Source: an uncultured Elusimicrobiales bacterium
GTDB taxonomy: Bacteria > Elusimicrobiota > Elusimicrobia > Elusimicrobiales > Elusimicrobiaceae
DNA: 55,526 nt
Direction of reading: 5' to 3'
NCBI GenBank assembly: GCA_944324685.1
Contig: CALUXG010000046.1
Location: 1-55,526, forward strand
The translations under genes were made by a program, and so were the position numbers. Positions 8,388 through 18,019 of the stretch are shown piece after piece; within the stretch, counting starts at the first letter, position 1; each line of letters opens with the position of its first letter. The notes beneath the pieces were generated by a model, which was not told the origin of the DNA, did not search any database, and saw only the letters and a program-made list of their open reading frames with translations.

Positions 8388-8542
8388 TTTCTATAGTAAT
8401 ACGCAAAAACTATTTGGCTCAAATTTGTCCGTTCCCAAGCCAATAAACCGTCCGCCCGAGTTTTCCCCCAACGAATGCGCCTGCATGGCTCTTATCATAT
8501 ATTTTTTTCATTTCTGCCGTTATATTTGCCGCAAATTTTAGG

Positions 8543-8548
8543 TACAAT
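8543..8548 (+). promoter_or_regulatory. Likely -10 of the thioredoxin-fold lipoprotein gene
   Basis: TACAAT lies 32 bp before the start codon, leaving room for a short leader with the AGGAG ribosome site at about 8571. The -35 is weak. Nothing else is seen in the 8388-8542 gap. Confidence 0.4.
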
Positions 8549-8580
8549 ATATATATCATATTATTCATCTAGGAGCTTTT

Positions 8581-9066
8581 ATGAAATTCAAAACTTTGTT
8601 GTTTGTCCTATTCGCTACGGTCTTGCTGGGAGCATGCGTAAATATTCCGGAAACACCGAAATTAAACATTTCTCTTCCGGTCGCCGGAACGGAAGAGGTA
8701 TGGACGGCCGCCGATCATGCGGGCCAACCCATACTGGTAGCCGTCATGGCGTCCTATTGCGGCTGGTGCAAACGTTCTTTAAGCGCGCTGGAAACCGCCA
8801 ATGCCGAATTTAAAGACAAAGGTGTAGAAGTAGTGGGCATTTATGTAGACAACGACGAAGACGTCATCTTGGATATTATGGACCAATATGACTTGCAAAG
8901 CACCATTTTGTATCAGGGCGGACAAATTGTTCAAGATTTAATGGTAAGCGGTTTTCCGCATATTATGCTGTTTGACAAAGACCACAATCTGGTCCGCATC
9001 TGGAGCGGTTATTCCGATACGCTGGCCGAACAATACAGACAAGAAATAAACAAACTTTTGAACTAA
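8581..9066 (+). CDS. Thioredoxin-fold lipoprotein (TlpA/ResA-like)
   Basis: A 161-residue lipoprotein: the signal peptide ends in lipobox LLGAC with Cys19 as lipid anchor. A thioredoxin fold follows, with redox motif CGWC (about 60-63) after VAVMASY and the cis-Pro in SGFPHIM. Such proteins reduce disulfides in the periplasm, for instance in cytochrome c maturation or oxidative-stress repair. No cytochrome genes are nearby, so the client is unknown. An AGGAG site precedes the ATG. It is a single gene with its own terminator. Confidence 0.9.
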   Translation: MKFKTLLFVLFATVLLGACVNIPETPKLNISLPVAGTEEVWTAADHAGQPILVAVMASYCGWCKRSLSALETANAEFKDKGVEVVGIYVDNDEDVILDIMDQYDLQSTILYQGGQIVQDLMVSGFPHIMLFDKDHNLVRIWSGYSDTLAEQYRQEINKLLN

Positions 9067-9072
9067 GCCATA

Positions 9073-9099
9073 AAAACCCCGCTTGAAAGCGGGGTTTTC
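9073..9099. terminator. Bidirectional terminator between convergent genes
   Basis: AAAACCCCGC paired with GCGGGGTTTT sits between the lipoprotein stop and the stop codon of the minus-strand radical SAM gene, and works as a terminator on both strands. Confidence 0.9.
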
Positions 9100-10402
9100 A
9101 TTTGCCTATGGAATACGAACAAATATTTGCTTTTTCCATACATACGTAAACGACTGTTTTGGGAAACAATTTTTGCAGCAGCGGTACAAAATAGGCGTAT
9201 ACTTCCTTGCGCAGCGATTCGGGATAGCGCATTTTCCCGTCAAAATCCAACAGAAATTCCCCGTCTAAAATCGTATTGTTCGGGAAACGGTTCTCTATGT
9301 TTTTTTTCAGTTCGCGTGAAAAACGCAAAAGTCCCACGCTGATCCATGCCACTTTGTCCGCCGGCACCGCTTCGGCTATTTGCTCTGCCGCCTGCGTATA
9401 GGCTTCCCGCCAGCCTGCAAACGGCACAACGGGATCAAAATGAAAACCCAGCCGGTATCCGGCCTTAGCCGTTCGGACGGCCGCCTCCAGCCGCTGAGAC
9501 AAAGACGGCGTAAAATGTTCCACTCTTTCTATAAACCGCGGCGCATTTACCGACCAGCTAACCACGACGTTTTCCGCCCCGCCCGCTTGCAAAAGCCCTT
9601 CTATACACACGCTTTTGGTCTTAAATTCAAACTGCAAATGCGGTCTTGCGCGGAAAAATGGCACCAAATCACGGCTGTACTGTGTCAAATCGTCAAAGAC
9701 CAAGGAATCGGTAAACTCCCCACTTCCTATACGGGGCCGATCAAACAGTCCTTTGGTAAATTTCGCTTCATCTATTTTATCCAAAAAATCCTGTACATTT
9801 GCCGGCAGCAACACGGCGTGCAAATTTTGGTATTGCTGTAAAAAGCAATATTCGCATTCAAAACGACAGCCAAAACCCAAATTTATCAAATTGTATCCGC
9901 ACCCCGCATTGCCCTGCGAACAGGGGCAAGGCTTCAAAAAATCATATTTTTCGCGATGAATGACCAAGGTTTCCGTCCGTTGGGAAAAACGAGTACTCCC
10001 CACCATCTCTTTTCCGTCCCATTCGTAAAAAGACGCTTTTGGAAACATCCTCCGCGCACGGGCCGCCAACGCGGTGCCAGAAATACAATTTTCAATATAA
10101 ATCTTCCGAGGATAAAAATCCCGCGGGGTTAGATCCGCGCACAAAGCAGGATTGATTTCCAGTTTCGGCAAATAAAACGCATTTTTAGGCGCGTTTGAAA
10201 AAGCATGAGGGTAACGCTTCTGCAGCAGCATTTTTTTGGCGCATTCAAAATGGAGATTTTTTGCCGGCGGCAAAACTTCTTCCGGGCCCTTTCCGTCCCG
10301 TTTGACGATTTCATATATAAGGCGCAAAATCTCGCGTTTCTTATTCACGCCCAAAGCAGGCAAAACCCCGTCTATATAACGGGAAAGCGTTTCAATGTCC
10401 AT
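9098..10402 (-). CDS. Spore photoproduct lyase-like radical SAM protein
   Basis: A 434-residue SPL-family protein. C179, C183 and C186 form the radical SAM CxxxCxxC motif (GCRFECEYCFLQQY), binding a 4Fe-4S cluster that cleaves SAM. The Cys-rich KPCPCSQGNAGCGY just upstream is family-typical. True SPL enzymes repair thymine dimers in spore DNA and use a downstream Cys as hydrogen donor. Here the matching stretch (226-236, IGSGEFTDSLV) has no Cys, and the window gives no sign of sporulation. The enzyme may therefore act on another lesion or substrate. Its start overlaps the aldo/keto reductase by 11 bp. Confidence 0.85.
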   Translation of the reverse strand: MDIETLSRYIDGVLPALGVNKKREILRLIYEIVKRDGKGPEEVLPPAKNLHFECAKKMLLQKRYPHAFSNAPKNAFYLPKLEINPALCADLTPRDFYPRKIYIENCISGTALAARARRMFPKASFYEWDGKEMVGSTRFSQRTETLVIHREKYDFLKPCPCSQGNAGCGYNLINLGFGCRFECEYCFLQQYQNLHAVLLPANVQDFLDKIDEAKFTKGLFDRPRIGSGEFTDSLVFDDLTQYSRDLVPFFRARPHLQFEFKTKSVCIEGLLQAGGAENVVVSWSVNAPRFIERVEHFTPSLSQRLEAAVRTAKAGYRLGFHFDPVVPFAGWREAYTQAAEQIAEAVPADKVAWISVGLLRFSRELKKNIENRFPNNTILDGEFLLDFDGKMRYPESLRKEVYAYFVPLLQKLFPKTVVYVCMEKANICSYSIGK

Positions 10403-11327
10403 ATTCCAAAAAATCCATTTCTTCTTTCGTCAACGTCAAACCGGCGGCCTGCGCATTCTCCCGCACTTGCCGCACGCTGCGCGCACCGCACAAAACATGG
10501 CTTACGCCTTTTTGCGCCAGCACCCACGCCGCGGCGACAGCAGATGGAGGAGTCTTTTTCCGTTCGGCTACTTTTTTTACGCGGTCGGCGGTAAGCTGAG
10601 CCTTAAAAAAGTTTTCCCCAACGTAATATTTATAAAAATAACGTCTGGCGTCAGCGCGGCGGAAATTAGGTTGCTTTTTATATTTACCGCTTAAAATTCC
10701 GCCGCCCAACGCACCGTAAGCCATAAATCCAATGTGTCGTTCTAGGCAAATAGACAAAACTTCGTTTTGGCAGGCATGCAGCAAAGACAAATTGTTTTGG
10801 ACGCACTCCACAGACGTTAAAGACAAAGCCTGTTTTAGCAAGGCGCCGTCTACATTACAAAGCCCCACCGCTCTAATTTTGCCCGCTTCTCGCAAACGTT
10901 CCATGGTTTCCAGCACGTCCGTCAGAGGCACTTTTGGATCCGGCCAGTGAATAAGATAAAGGTCTATATAATCCGTATGCAAACGACGTAAGGAAGCATG
11001 ACACTGAGAGACGACAGTTTTCGGCCGGAGATCATGATCCGGTCTGCCGCTTTCATTGCGCACAATACCGCATTTGTCCGCCAAAATGACGCGGCTGCGG
11101 CATTTTTTGATAGCGTTTCCCGTTCGTTCTTCCGCTCGCCCCCATCCGTAAGCGGGAGCCGTATCTATCAAATTAATTCCGGCGTCCAAAGCCGCGGCTA
11201 TGACAGAAGAAATATCTTTTTCATCGCCGTCTCCGCCCCAATCAGTCCCTCCGCCCAACCCCCACGTTCCCAAGCCTATGCGGGAGGAAGTCAGACGGAG
11301 CGGCGTAAACGGAGCGCAAGCCATCAT
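10392..11327 (-). CDS. Aldo/keto reductase
   Basis: A 311-residue NADPH-dependent TIM-barrel oxidoreductase. The catalytic tetrad can be located: Asp and Tyr in DTAPAYGWG, Lys in ADKCG and His in IHWPD. The NADP-binding region near the C-terminus includes LCGARSVRQVRENA. The family reduces aldehydes and ketones; the substrate is not predictable here. It begins 2 bp after the EbfC stop and overlaps the next gene by 11 bp, so it is translated from the same mRNA. Confidence 0.9.
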   Translation of the reverse strand: MMACAPFTPLRLTSSRIGLGTWGLGGGTDWGGDGDEKDISSVIAAALDAGINLIDTAPAYGWGRAEERTGNAIKKCRSRVILADKCGIVRNESGRPDHDLRPKTVVSQCHASLRRLHTDYIDLYLIHWPDPKVPLTDVLETMERLREAGKIRAVGLCNVDGALLKQALSLTSVECVQNNLSLLHACQNEVLSICLERHIGFMAYGALGGGILSGKYKKQPNFRRADARRYFYKYYVGENFFKAQLTADRVKKVAERKKTPPSAVAAAWVLAQKGVSHVLCGARSVRQVRENAQAAGLTLTKEEMDFLEYGH

Positions 11328-11329
11328 CG

Positions 11330-11638
11330 TTACGCTTTAGGCAAAGAATCGGCCATTCCCGCCATGCCGCCCATCGCTTGCGCGGCCATACCTTGGCTTT
11401 CGCGTACGGCTTTGTTTATGACGGTTTTCAATTCTTCCGCCACTTGCTCTTTGGAAAAATTTTTTATTAAATCGGACACGGCCACTTCTTTCACTTCCTG
11501 TGCTCCCGATACCGTAATCTCAAACAAATGGTTCGGGCTGTCCACTTTAATGACCATATTGTCCAAACGTTTTTTAATTTCCTGAATTTGGTTTTTCAAC
11601 TGCCACAAATCTTTTAACTGCCCCAATTTGTCAAACAT
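11330..11638 (-). CDS. ebfC: YbaB/EbfC nucleoid-associated protein
   Basis: The 102-residue protein matches the YbaB/EbfC family: an N-terminal helix (LWQLKNQIQEIKKRLDN), a central small beta-sheet (HLFEITVSGAQEVKEVAVS), a long helix and a Met/Gly-rich tail (MAAQAMGGMAGM). It binds DNA as a dimer. In many bacteria it lies beside dnaX and recR; here it follows AddA, still a recombination context. A strong AGGAGG site precedes the ATG. Confidence 0.92.
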   Translation of the reverse strand: MFDKLGQLKDLWQLKNQIQEIKKRLDNMVIKVDSPNHLFEITVSGAQEVKEVAVSDLIKNFSKEQVAEELKTVINKAVRESQGMAAQAMGGMAGMADSLPKA

Positions 11639-11693
11639 TTTTTCCTCCTAAAAACATTTATTAAATTTTACCAATTTAAGCGGCGTTTCGGTC

Positions 11694-14600
11694 TTAAAAC
11701 AGCTCTACCCAACGGGCTGAACGCACAAACGCCACCGCTCCTTTTATTTCTGCATGAGGATACAACTGTTCCATCGCCTGCACATACGCCTGCACCTGAG
11801 GTCGGTAAATTTCGGCGCGGCGATGCCAATCATCCGTTTCATCCGTCTTAAAATCCACCACCCACACCGTTTCATTTTCATCGCGCAAAAGCAAATCAAT
11901 CACCCCGTTTACAATCCCCTGAGACGTCCGACGTGAAAAAGGCATTTCCGTTTCCAACACACGCATTTGCCGCAAGCGCGCACAAAGCTCTGACGAGCAA
12001 AACGCGTCCATTATCTCCTTGGCGACATGACCACAAGCCGTCAGCGCCGTTTCGTTCGCGGCACGGCGCACACAAAGCGCCGCATCTTTTTCCCCTTGCC
12101 AATAATGAGCCAAGGCGGCATGCACCAAAGTTCCTATATCCGCCGACGGGCCGCCTTTTTGTTCTTCTCTGCCCAGCTGTGAAGGGGTCAAGATCTCTTT
12201 TTGCGCGCTCAACCGTTCATATTCCGCCATACGCGCGGCATAAGCAGTACGCCAAGCAGACGTTTCTCTTTTATTTTCCTGAACGGCCGGACGCAAACGG
12301 TGCTGATAAATAAATTCTTCTGGTTTCTGATATGGTATGTAGGTTACACGCAATTCGTTTTCTGCCCCCAAGGTTTCCGGATATTGCTGGGACGCTGGCC
12401 AATAACCCGCCCGCGCGAACATATCGGCCATGGTATATCTGTTTGCCTCTGCGTTTCCCACAATAAGCAATTTTTCCTGCGCACGCGTCAGGGCGACGTA
12501 TAATATACGCATTTCTTCGCAACGGTCATGCTCTTTTTGTTCTTCTTCCAGCCACGCCAGATTTATATCCGCATAGGGACCGACGCGAAAACCGTGCAAA
12601 TCATTGCGCCAAGAATACAAATGGGAAGCTCTCTGGGCGGCGGATACTTTATCTTTTTTGGATATATCCGCCAAAATGACCACTGGAAACTGCAGGCCCT
12701 TGGATTTATGCACCGTCATAACGCTGACGGCGTCCAAAGCTTCTCCTTCCGGCAAAGCCGTCAAACGGCCCAGCTCCTGCTCCATCATTTCTTGTACGCG
12801 GCTTAAAAATTGTCCCAAAGTAGACGGCGTCTGCAGCGAATACCCTTCCGCCAGCCACACCAATTTCTGCAAATTAATAATGCTTCGTTCCCCGTCATAA
12901 GCGGCGGCGCACGCCTCAGCCAAAAAAGTTTCGTTAAGCAAACCATGCAGCAACTCGCGCAGCGGTTCCCGTCCCGAACGAGCGGCAAATTTTTTCAGTA
13001 AAGCAAACAGCCGCCGCGCTTTTGGATTCTGCGTTTCACAACGCCAATCCATTTCGCCGGCTTTAGACAAGCGCATAATTTCCTCATCACTCAAACCGCC
13101 CAGCGGACTTCTCAGCGTGCCGACCAGCGCAATGCGATTGCGCGGATCGTCCGCCGCACGCAAAAAATTAAGAAAATCGTTTATCTCCTGCCGCCGGTAA
13201 AAATCCCTGTCTTCTTCTACGGAAAAAGGCACATCTTCGCGCCGCAAAGCATCGGTAAACGGCGGCAGCGTGGTGGCGGCGCGGGACAGCAAGGCAATAT
13301 CCCTATACTGAAGTTTGTGCCCGTCCTGCAGAGTCAGTTTGCCCACATTTTCCCGTATCCATTGCGCCACGAAACGGCCCTGATTTTGCCGTCCCTCTTC
13401 CGCCAAAACGGTATCTTCCGCACGAAAAACCAATGCCATTTCCGCCGCTCCATTTCGGCTCGTATTGGCTGTAAAAATAGGTTCATAGGCAGGCTGGAAA
13501 GCAATTTTTTCTTCCATAATGCGGCCGCAAACGCCGTTGGCCAACGCCACAATTTCTTGTTTGCTGCGGAAATTTCGGCGCAAATAGGCTTTTATCCCAC
13601 CCTGTTTCAAAATTAAATCCGTAAACAATTGGTAGGCCGTAATATCGGCTCCGCGGAAATGATAAATGGATTGTTTCGGATCGCCCACGACAAAAAGTTT
13701 GCCGGCTTGCAGCTTAACGCTGCTCCAGTCTCGGGCGGCATGGCCTTTTTCCTCGGCCAAGAATAATAAAAGTTCGCCTTGGGCGGGGTCCGTATCCTGA
13801 AATTCGTCTATATATAAAGCGTCGTATTCTTCCTGCAAATAACGCCGCACAAGCAGATTGTCCCTTAACAGGTCGCGCGTTTTGATCAACAAATCGTCAA
13901 AACTTAAAATTCCTTCTTGTTGGCAACGCCTCCGAACGGCACGCACCGGCTCACTCAGCAAATCATAGGCCGCCAGCACCAACTGTTGCACAAAAGGATT
14001 AGCCTGTCGGGAAAAAGAAAGCAAAGTCTCCGCCTCATCAACGCTGGCCTCATCCCAGTCTTTGGGTACAGATTTTACGATAATTGTTTCTTCGTCCGCC
14101 TCAGGCATACGGCCCGTACGCAGCCATGCGGCCGCATTTTCAAAACGAGAAACAGCCTGAAAAAGAGCTTTTTCCAATACGCGGGGCGCTTTTTTCCCTT
14201 CTGAAAAATGTACGGCCAGTTCCTCGGCCCGTTTGGCGCGTTCTTCGCATACTTTTGCCAACAGTTCTTTCTGTCCGAAATAATCGTATCCGGAGGTTTT
14301 TCCTCCGCACATTTCTTGGGCGCAGGCGCGCAAGTCCGACAATTTCATATGAGACAGCACTTTTTTCCATTGTTCCGCCCGTACGGCGTTTACCCCCAGT
14401 TCCTTATCCAAAAAGCGATGCCATTCTTCTTCAAAAACCGCCTGTGCGCGCGGACCTTTGTCTATTTCCGCGCCGGGGGTTAAACCCGCTTCCAGTGGGT
14501 ACATGCGCAAAATATCGGCGCAAAAACCGTGTATGGTTCCTATGGGGCTTCGATCCAGCTGTCCAAGCGCCTTTTCCGCACGCTCAATAATTTGCAACAG

Positions 14601-14912
14601 CGGTACGGAAAAAATTTTCCTTAAATCTTTCAGCATTTCATTGTTTGTTTCCTGCTTGTCGCCGCGCTGCAAAGCCTGTGCCTCACGAAGCACCGTCTGC
14701 AGAGAACTTACCAAACGCGTTTTAATTTCCGCGGCCGCTTTTTCCGTAAACGTCAAAGCCACCAAGCGGGGAGCAGGTATATCCTGCGCCAAAAGCGCCA
14801 AACACAGCCGATCAATCAGCAGCTTTGTTTTGCCGGTACCTGCGCCTGCCTCCACCACCATATTGACGTCCAGCCGCCGGCATACAAGCTGACGGTCTTC
14901 TTTCGGCATCAT
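11694..14912 (-). CDS. addA: AddA-type UvrD helicase/exonuclease subunit
   Basis: The large subunit of an AddAB (RecBCD-like) enzyme that resects double-strand breaks. The chosen start (14912, MMPKEDRQ) follows a GGAGG site and overlaps the AddB stop as ATGA, giving about 1072 residues. Helicase motifs are present: Walker A EAGAGTGKTKLL, DEFQDTDP (Walker B), VGDPKQSIYHFRG, and VMTVHKSKGLQFPVV. The C-terminal nuclease domain has GVIDLLL then VVDFKTD, and YRPQVQAY, the RecB-type PD-(D/E)XK core. Co-encoded with AddB. Confidence 0.92.
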   Translation of the reverse strand: MMPKEDRQLVCRRLDVNMVVEAGAGTGKTKLLIDRLCLALLAQDIPAPRLVALTFTEKAAAEIKTRLVSSLQTVLREAQALQRGDKQETNNEMLKDLRKIFSVPLLQIIERAEKALGQLDRSPIGTIHGFCADILRMYPLEAGLTPGAEIDKGPRAQAVFEEEWHRFLDKELGVNAVRAEQWKKVLSHMKLSDLRACAQEMCGGKTSGYDYFGQKELLAKVCEERAKRAEELAVHFSEGKKAPRVLEKALFQAVSRFENAAAWLRTGRMPEADEETIIVKSVPKDWDEASVDEAETLLSFSRQANPFVQQLVLAAYDLLSEPVRAVRRRCQQEGILSFDDLLIKTRDLLRDNLLVRRYLQEEYDALYIDEFQDTDPAQGELLLFLAEEKGHAARDWSSVKLQAGKLFVVGDPKQSIYHFRGADITAYQLFTDLILKQGGIKAYLRRNFRSKQEIVALANGVCGRIMEEKIAFQPAYEPIFTANTSRNGAAEMALVFRAEDTVLAEEGRQNQGRFVAQWIRENVGKLTLQDGHKLQYRDIALLSRAATTLPPFTDALRREDVPFSVEEDRDFYRRQEINDFLNFLRAADDPRNRIALVGTLRSPLGGLSDEEIMRLSKAGEMDWRCETQNPKARRLFALLKKFAARSGREPLRELLHGLLNETFLAEACAAAYDGERSIINLQKLVWLAEGYSLQTPSTLGQFLSRVQEMMEQELGRLTALPEGEALDAVSVMTVHKSKGLQFPVVILADISKKDKVSAAQRASHLYSWRNDLHGFRVGPYADINLAWLEEEQKEHDRCEEMRILYVALTRAQEKLLIVGNAEANRYTMADMFARAGYWPASQQYPETLGAENELRVTYIPYQKPEEFIYQHRLRPAVQENKRETSAWRTAYAARMAEYERLSAQKEILTPSQLGREEQKGGPSADIGTLVHAALAHYWQGEKDAALCVRRAANETALTACGHVAKEIMDAFCSSELCARLRQMRVLETEMPFSRRTSQGIVNGVIDLLLRDENETVWVVDFKTDETDDWHRRAEIYRPQVQAYVQAMEQLYPHAEIKGAVAFVRSARWVELF

Positions 14913-17900
14913 TGTTTGACCTCCTGCAATTGCCGCGCCTGAGGCGCATGTTTGGCGCGCAGCAGTGTCCGGTATGCGTCTTTGCGGCAGATGGAAGCAT
15001 AGGGACAAAACTGACAGTGTTTAGAGGGATTTACAAAAAATTTTCCGTCCTTTATCAATCGCATCAAACATGTAAAAAATTCCTTCGCGCGCGGCATGCT
15101 GTCTTCATAATCTTGCGCGGAAAGCGTTTGGCGAAAATATCCCGCATCCACGATAAGCAGAGCCGCGCCGTCCGCCTTAAAACCGCGGGTTTGCGGACTG
15201 TCCTGCGCCAAAGACAAATAAACAAACGGCTGCAAAATGACTTTGGCAAACATATCCAATGCCAGATTTTTTCCGCCGAGACGGCTTTTTTTGTAATCAA
15301 CAACGCGGAACGTACGGTTCTGTTCGTTCACATCTATACGGTCCACAATACCCATAAAACGTATATTCAAAGACGGAGAAAGCGCATAATCTTTCTTAAA
15401 ACGCGTTTCAAAAACAGCGGGGACGAATCCTTCCAAATTTTCTGCGTCTTTCACGACAAAATCCGAAAGCGTTTCGCTTATATTCTGCAAAATCAGCTGC
15501 CACACTACGGGATAAATACCGAACTGTTTATAACTTGCCGCATGGTAAAAATGCGCTATGGCCGCTTCCAAACGTTCTTTCAGGGCGGAGGGAAACAAAT
15601 CGGCGGCATTTTGTTTTTCTTGGTACAGCTGTTTATAATAGCGCATTAAAATTTGATGATACATGCGTCCGCGCAAAGCCGGCGCCAAACCGTCGCGGCT
15701 GAGTGCTTCCTCCGGCTCTTTGAGACCTATTGCCTTGTCCATGAAATAACGCATAGGACATTGCGCCAAATGCTGCAGGGCAGAAGGAGAAAATCCTTCC
15801 GTATTCTGGGCGGCAAAAATGTCTTCTCCGCCGCGAACCACGCCGTCCCGTTCCGTCAAAACTCCCGCCGAAGCGATCTGCTTCGCCGCCGCCAAAACGT
15901 CCGCCAGCGCCTCATCGTACAAACCGGCGGCTTGATATTGGTTTTCTTCGGCGTTTTCTGCCGCCAGCAACAAAGACATTTCTTTTTTGCTCAAACGTTT
16001 TATATCGGTTTCTTTCAAACGCTCCGGCAGCCGCCCGCTTATACGCCTAACCTTCGCTGAATCCAATTCCAATCCCGCCGCCCGCGCAAATTCCACCAAA
16101 TAACAGGAAGGAATCAACGGCTTGCCGTCCGCATCCGCCCGCAAAAAGGACAAATACAGTTTTTCTTCCGCCGCTTCCAACAGACAAAAAAACAACAAAC
16201 GTTCTTCATCAAACCGTTCCATCTTCTGGTTTATCCAAAAGCCCAGCTGATCGCGCAAAACGCGGCGGTAATAATCCTTAAGAATGGGGTCTTCATATAC
16301 GGATTGAGGAAAAGTTTTTTCGTTCAGACCCAACACAAAAACTACCTTAAACGCCTGTCCGCGCAAGGTCTGCGCATCCGCCGCCGTTACGCCGGACTCC
16401 ATACTGATATTCTGCGTTAAGACTACATCTTGAAAAGAAGCGAACAATTCATCTAAAAACTCTTTCTCCGCGGCAAACGGTTTAACGGCGCGATAACGCA
16501 CAAAACCGTCTAAAATGGCGCAAAAGGCGTTCCATACGCTCTGTTCGTCGGCTTTAAGACCTTGCACGTTCACATTGTCTTTCACAAACTCCTGCGCCGC
16601 ACGCCACAAGACATTCCAGTCTTGGGAACGTTCCAAAAATTCCAACCGATGTTTTACGTTTTCCAGCCAAGATAGAAATTCGGGATCATAGGAGGGCAGC
16701 GTCGGAAGCACCAAATCCGTCCATTGGGTAAAATCCCGCTGGGCCAAACATTGCTCAATTAAATAACGCCAATCATTTTTCTTCTTAAAATAAGGAGAAG
16801 TAACAACGGCCAGCACGTCTTTTTTATCAAAACCGCCGCGCGCCAAGGCAAATAAATTCATCAAAAAAACACCCAGCGGGCGCGAAGAAAAACCAAAATG
16901 CAGCGTCGTTTTAAGAGGTATACCGTTTTGGGCAAAAACAGTCGGAAGCAGCGTTTTATACGGTTCCAAAGAACGCGCTGACAAAGCCATATCGGCATAA
17001 GCGACATGTTCTTGCTCATGCAGGCGCAGCATTTCTTTTACCACAAAGAACACTTCTCCCTGCGGATCGGGGGCGGAGACCAAACCTACGCCATGCCGCA
17101 TACCGCCAGAAGACGATGTTTGCGAGGTAAACAGATTTTTCAGCACATTTCCAGCGGCCAAACGATCCCAATTTTCGGCCATTTCACTTGTCGTTTCGGC
17201 AGCGCCTATGACATTGGTCTCAAAAAATTTTCTTCCAAACGCAAAAGCCGGATGCGAAGCATACGGCCAGAAAGCCGCCAGCGGATAATGCTTGCAAATC
17301 ATATGAAATAATTCCAATTGTCGTCCCGTCAATTCGTAAAAGCCATACACCAAAATTTCAGCAAAACCTTTTAACCATGGGCTGTCCTGCGCTTCTGCCA
17401 ACGCATTTTGAAAGTAACGATTGTAACAACGATATCCTTCCACCCCGTCTATTTTTTGCAAATAGGCCCGATATATTTTAATTAGCCATTGCAAATGCTC
17501 CTTTTGGCCCTGTAACAGAGGATCGGAAGTCGTCTGTAAATGTTCTTCCAATACTTCTGGCTCCGCCATACAATCGGCTAAATCCTGCAAAGACGCCCGC
17601 AAAGCGCGGGTAAAACCGCGGCTGGGTTTATACAAATTCAGTCCGGCCTTCAAAAGCAAATTTTTAAGAATATAATCATGCAGCGCGTCCATAGGCAGCA
17701 GCGGCGCCGAGGAAGAAAGACACTGCCCGTCCAGCCGCGCAATCAATTGGGAAAACGTAACAAAAAATACATTGCTGACCAAACCCGTTTTTTCCGCCAG
17801 CAGCCGACGCAAACGTGCGGCTACACGGCCCGAAGGACACAACACCAGCACACGCCGCCCCGGTCCTGCATGCAAAGAGGCGGCGTAAGAGACAAACTGC

Positions 17901-17938
17901 GTTTCCAATGTCCTAAAAGGCGCGTAAAAAACCTGCAT
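14909..17938 (-). CDS. addB: AddB-type PD-(D/E)XK nuclease subunit
   Basis: The partner subunit, 1009 residues. The N-terminus has a helicase-like fold but no GKT Walker A (it reads LHAGPGRRVLVLCPSG), so ATPase activity of this subunit is doubtful. The C-terminal nuclease has GRMYHQIL, GIVDRIDV and VVDYKKS. Four cysteines for a 4Fe-4S clasp appear as CPMRYF upstream and CQFCPYASIC near the end. The gene heads the minus-strand group AddB-AddA-EbfC-AKR-SPL and is divergent from sixA. Confidence 0.9.
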   Translation of the reverse strand: MQVFYAPFRTLETQFVSYAASLHAGPGRRVLVLCPSGRVAARLRRLLAEKTGLVSNVFFVTFSQLIARLDGQCLSSSAPLLPMDALHDYILKNLLLKAGLNLYKPSRGFTRALRASLQDLADCMAEPEVLEEHLQTTSDPLLQGQKEHLQWLIKIYRAYLQKIDGVEGYRCYNRYFQNALAEAQDSPWLKGFAEILVYGFYELTGRQLELFHMICKHYPLAAFWPYASHPAFAFGRKFFETNVIGAAETTSEMAENWDRLAAGNVLKNLFTSQTSSSGGMRHGVGLVSAPDPQGEVFFVVKEMLRLHEQEHVAYADMALSARSLEPYKTLLPTVFAQNGIPLKTTLHFGFSSRPLGVFLMNLFALARGGFDKKDVLAVVTSPYFKKKNDWRYLIEQCLAQRDFTQWTDLVLPTLPSYDPEFLSWLENVKHRLEFLERSQDWNVLWRAAQEFVKDNVNVQGLKADEQSVWNAFCAILDGFVRYRAVKPFAAEKEFLDELFASFQDVVLTQNISMESGVTAADAQTLRGQAFKVVFVLGLNEKTFPQSVYEDPILKDYYRRVLRDQLGFWINQKMERFDEERLLFFCLLEAAEEKLYLSFLRADADGKPLIPSCYLVEFARAAGLELDSAKVRRISGRLPERLKETDIKRLSKKEMSLLLAAENAEENQYQAAGLYDEALADVLAAAKQIASAGVLTERDGVVRGGEDIFAAQNTEGFSPSALQHLAQCPMRYFMDKAIGLKEPEEALSRDGLAPALRGRMYHQILMRYYKQLYQEKQNAADLFPSALKERLEAAIAHFYHAASYKQFGIYPVVWQLILQNISETLSDFVVKDAENLEGFVPAVFETRFKKDYALSPSLNIRFMGIVDRIDVNEQNRTFRVVDYKKSRLGGKNLALDMFAKVILQPFVYLSLAQDSPQTRGFKADGAALLIVDAGYFRQTLSAQDYEDSMPRAKEFFTCLMRLIKDGKFFVNPSKHCQFCPYASICRKDAYRTLLRAKHAPQARQLQEVKQ

Positions 17939-18019
17939 AAATGCTATGCTATATTAAATGAGAAGCAATACCCCATGGTAGCACATTTTAATGCGCTGTG
18001 GCGCAGGAAAGTCAAATTT

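Noticed and set aside
14913-15008. 32-residue N-terminal extension of AddA
   Set aside because: Overlaps addB coding; the ATG at 14912 has a GGAGG site and an ATGA overlap.
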